Of a stretch of DNA of 6,266 nucleotides, positions 5,823-6,266 are shown piece after piece. A model generated the notes under the pieces. The model was not told where the DNA came from and ran no database searches. It saw nothing but the letters and a program-made list of their open reading frames with translations. Positions within the stretch are counted from its first letter, which is position 1; each line of letters starts with the position of its first letter. A program made the position numbers and the translations under genes. This stretch comes from Verrucomicrobiota bacterium (lineage in GTDB: Bacteria > Verrucomicrobiota > Verrucomicrobiia > Opitutales > Opitutaceae), in assembly GCA_030916665.1 (NCBI GenBank), contig JAUPWC010000403.1, positions 1 through 6,266 of the forward strand, written 5' to 3'.

Positions 5823-5836
5823 GATTCGTTAGAATC
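5823..5836. promoter_or_regulatory. Inverted repeat GATTC-N4-GAATC in the transporter/decarboxylase spacer
   Basis: A 5-bp perfect inverted repeat with a 4-nt centre lies in the divergent spacer between the transporter start and the decarboxylase start. Its right half includes TAGAAT (5830-5835), which matches the -10 consensus at 5 of 6 positions on the plus strand, but no -35 lies 16-18 nt upstream. A second possible -10 of the extended type (TGC then TATCAG, 5865-5873) lies nearer the gene. Either could drive the decarboxylase gene. The evidence is weak and no experiment-free choice can be made. Confidence 0.3.
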
Positions 5837-5889
5837 ACTGGAGGCTCGCCAAGGTCTGCGGCATTGCTATCAGTTCCCGCACCTTCCCC

Positions 5890-6266
5890 ATGCGTATCCT
5901 TGTCACCGGCGGCGCCGGCTTCCTCGGTTCCCATCTCTGTGATCGCCTGCTCAAGGATGGCCACGAGGTCATCTGCCTCGACAACTTCTTCACTGGCGCG
6001 AAGGCCAACATCGCCCATTTGCTCGGCCGGCCCGATTTCGAGCTCGTCCGCCACGACGTGATCGACCCCTTCAAATACGAGGTGGACCAGATCTACAACC
6101 TGGCCTGCCCGGCCTCGCCGCCGCACTACCAATACAATCCCATCAAGACCACGAAGACCTCGGTCATGGGGGCGATCAACTGCCTCGGGCTCGCGAAGCG
6201 CGTCAAGGCGCGGATATTCCAGGCGAGCACAAGCGAAGTCTACGGCGATCCCCAGGTGCACCCGCA
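5890..6266 (+). CDS. uxs: UDP-glucuronate decarboxylase (UDP-xylose synthase), N-terminal part; runs off the window
   Basis: This is the first 125 codons of an extended short-chain dehydrogenase/reductase; the gene continues past the right edge. UDP-glucuronate decarboxylase turns UDP-glucuronic acid into UDP-xylose with a bound NAD, feeding cell-surface polysaccharide synthesis. The N-terminal Rossmann motif is TGGAGFLGS (residues 6-14), followed by Asp31 in CLDNFFTG, which is expected to hold the NAD ribose. The stretch [18 protein letters not shown] (about residues 70-87) and [14 protein letters not shown] at the edge are hallmarks of the decarboxylase group rather than of GalE or RmlB. 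The catalytic YxxxK lies beyond the window, so it cannot be checked. The ATG at 5890 fits the usual MRILVTGG start; upstream there is only a C-rich run (CCTTCCCC) and no Shine-Dalgarno. It is divergent from the transporter. Confidence 0.93.
   Translation, partial: MRILVTGGAGFLGSHLCDRLLKDGHEVICLDNFFTGAKANIAHLLGRPDFELVRHDVIDPFKYEVDQIYNLACPASPPHYQYNPIKTTKTSVMGAINCLGLAKRVKARIFQASTSEVYGDPQVHP

Noticed and set aside
5725..6261. Minus-strand frame of 178 codons across the divergent spacer and the decarboxylase gene
   Set aside because: It overlaps a clear UDP-glucuronate decarboxylase N-terminus and the start of the transporter gene on the same strand in another frame. No motif supports it.
1..6266. 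CRISPR arrays, tRNA or rRNA genes, insertion sequences, toxin-antitoxin or defence genes
   Set aside because: No regularly spaced repeats, no cloverleaf or rRNA blocks, no terminal inverted repeats or transposase motifs, and every stretch above about 125 nt is covered by an identified or strongly placed gene.

Overview
The window is a compact stretch of GC-rich bacterial chromosome carrying ordinary housekeeping genes. There is no phage, transposon, CRISPR or other mobile signature. The gene set (DprA, NrdR, TrpG/PabA, HIT, Tgt, a glycine-zipper lipoprotein, a YfcC-type transporter and a UDP-glucuronate decarboxylase) indicates a Gram-negative-type bacterium. The lipoprotein style, the strong GC bias and the near absence of Shine-Dalgarno sequences would fit Verrucomicrobiota (Opitutales-like). 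That placement is an inference with modest confidence, because nothing in the window is diagnostic of a phylum.

Layout, left to right. (1) The 3' part of dprA runs on the plus strand to 619. (2) A hairpin with a T-tract on the minus strand ends a long leftward block. Read in its own direction, that block is pabA/trpG (TTG or GTG start near 3162/3153), nrdR, an unrecognised 158-residue protein and a HIT-family protein. The last three junctions are a 2-nt gap, a 4-nt ATGA overlap and a 4-nt GTGA overlap, so these four genes are almost certainly one transcript. After a 69-nt gap comes a glycine-zipper/coiled-coil lipoprotein. (3) A 54-nt divergent spacer with a TTGAC-N5-GTCAA inverted repeat separates pabA from tgt on the plus strand. 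(4) tgt converges with a leftward YfcC-family membrane transporter, with only 16 nt between stop codons. (5) A divergent spacer of about 120 nt leads to the 5' third of a UDP-glucuronate decarboxylase, cut by the window edge.

Functionally, the leftward operon combines folate or aromatic amination (PabA/TrpG), repression of ribonucleotide reductase genes (NrdR) and a nucleotide-phosphoramidate hydrolase (HIT). A loose nucleotide and one-carbon theme is possible, but co-transcription is the only thing seen directly. The most notable observation is in Tgt. The enzyme is otherwise a full-length, bacterial-type queuosine transglycosylase with its catalytic aspartates, but all three cysteines of the canonical structural zinc site are replaced (Gly308, Ala310, Ala313), while the fourth ligand, His339, is kept. 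No previously undescribed multi-gene system is visible; the items worth a second look are this zinc-less Tgt, the unknown protein locked inside the nrdR operon, and several small regulatory structures.
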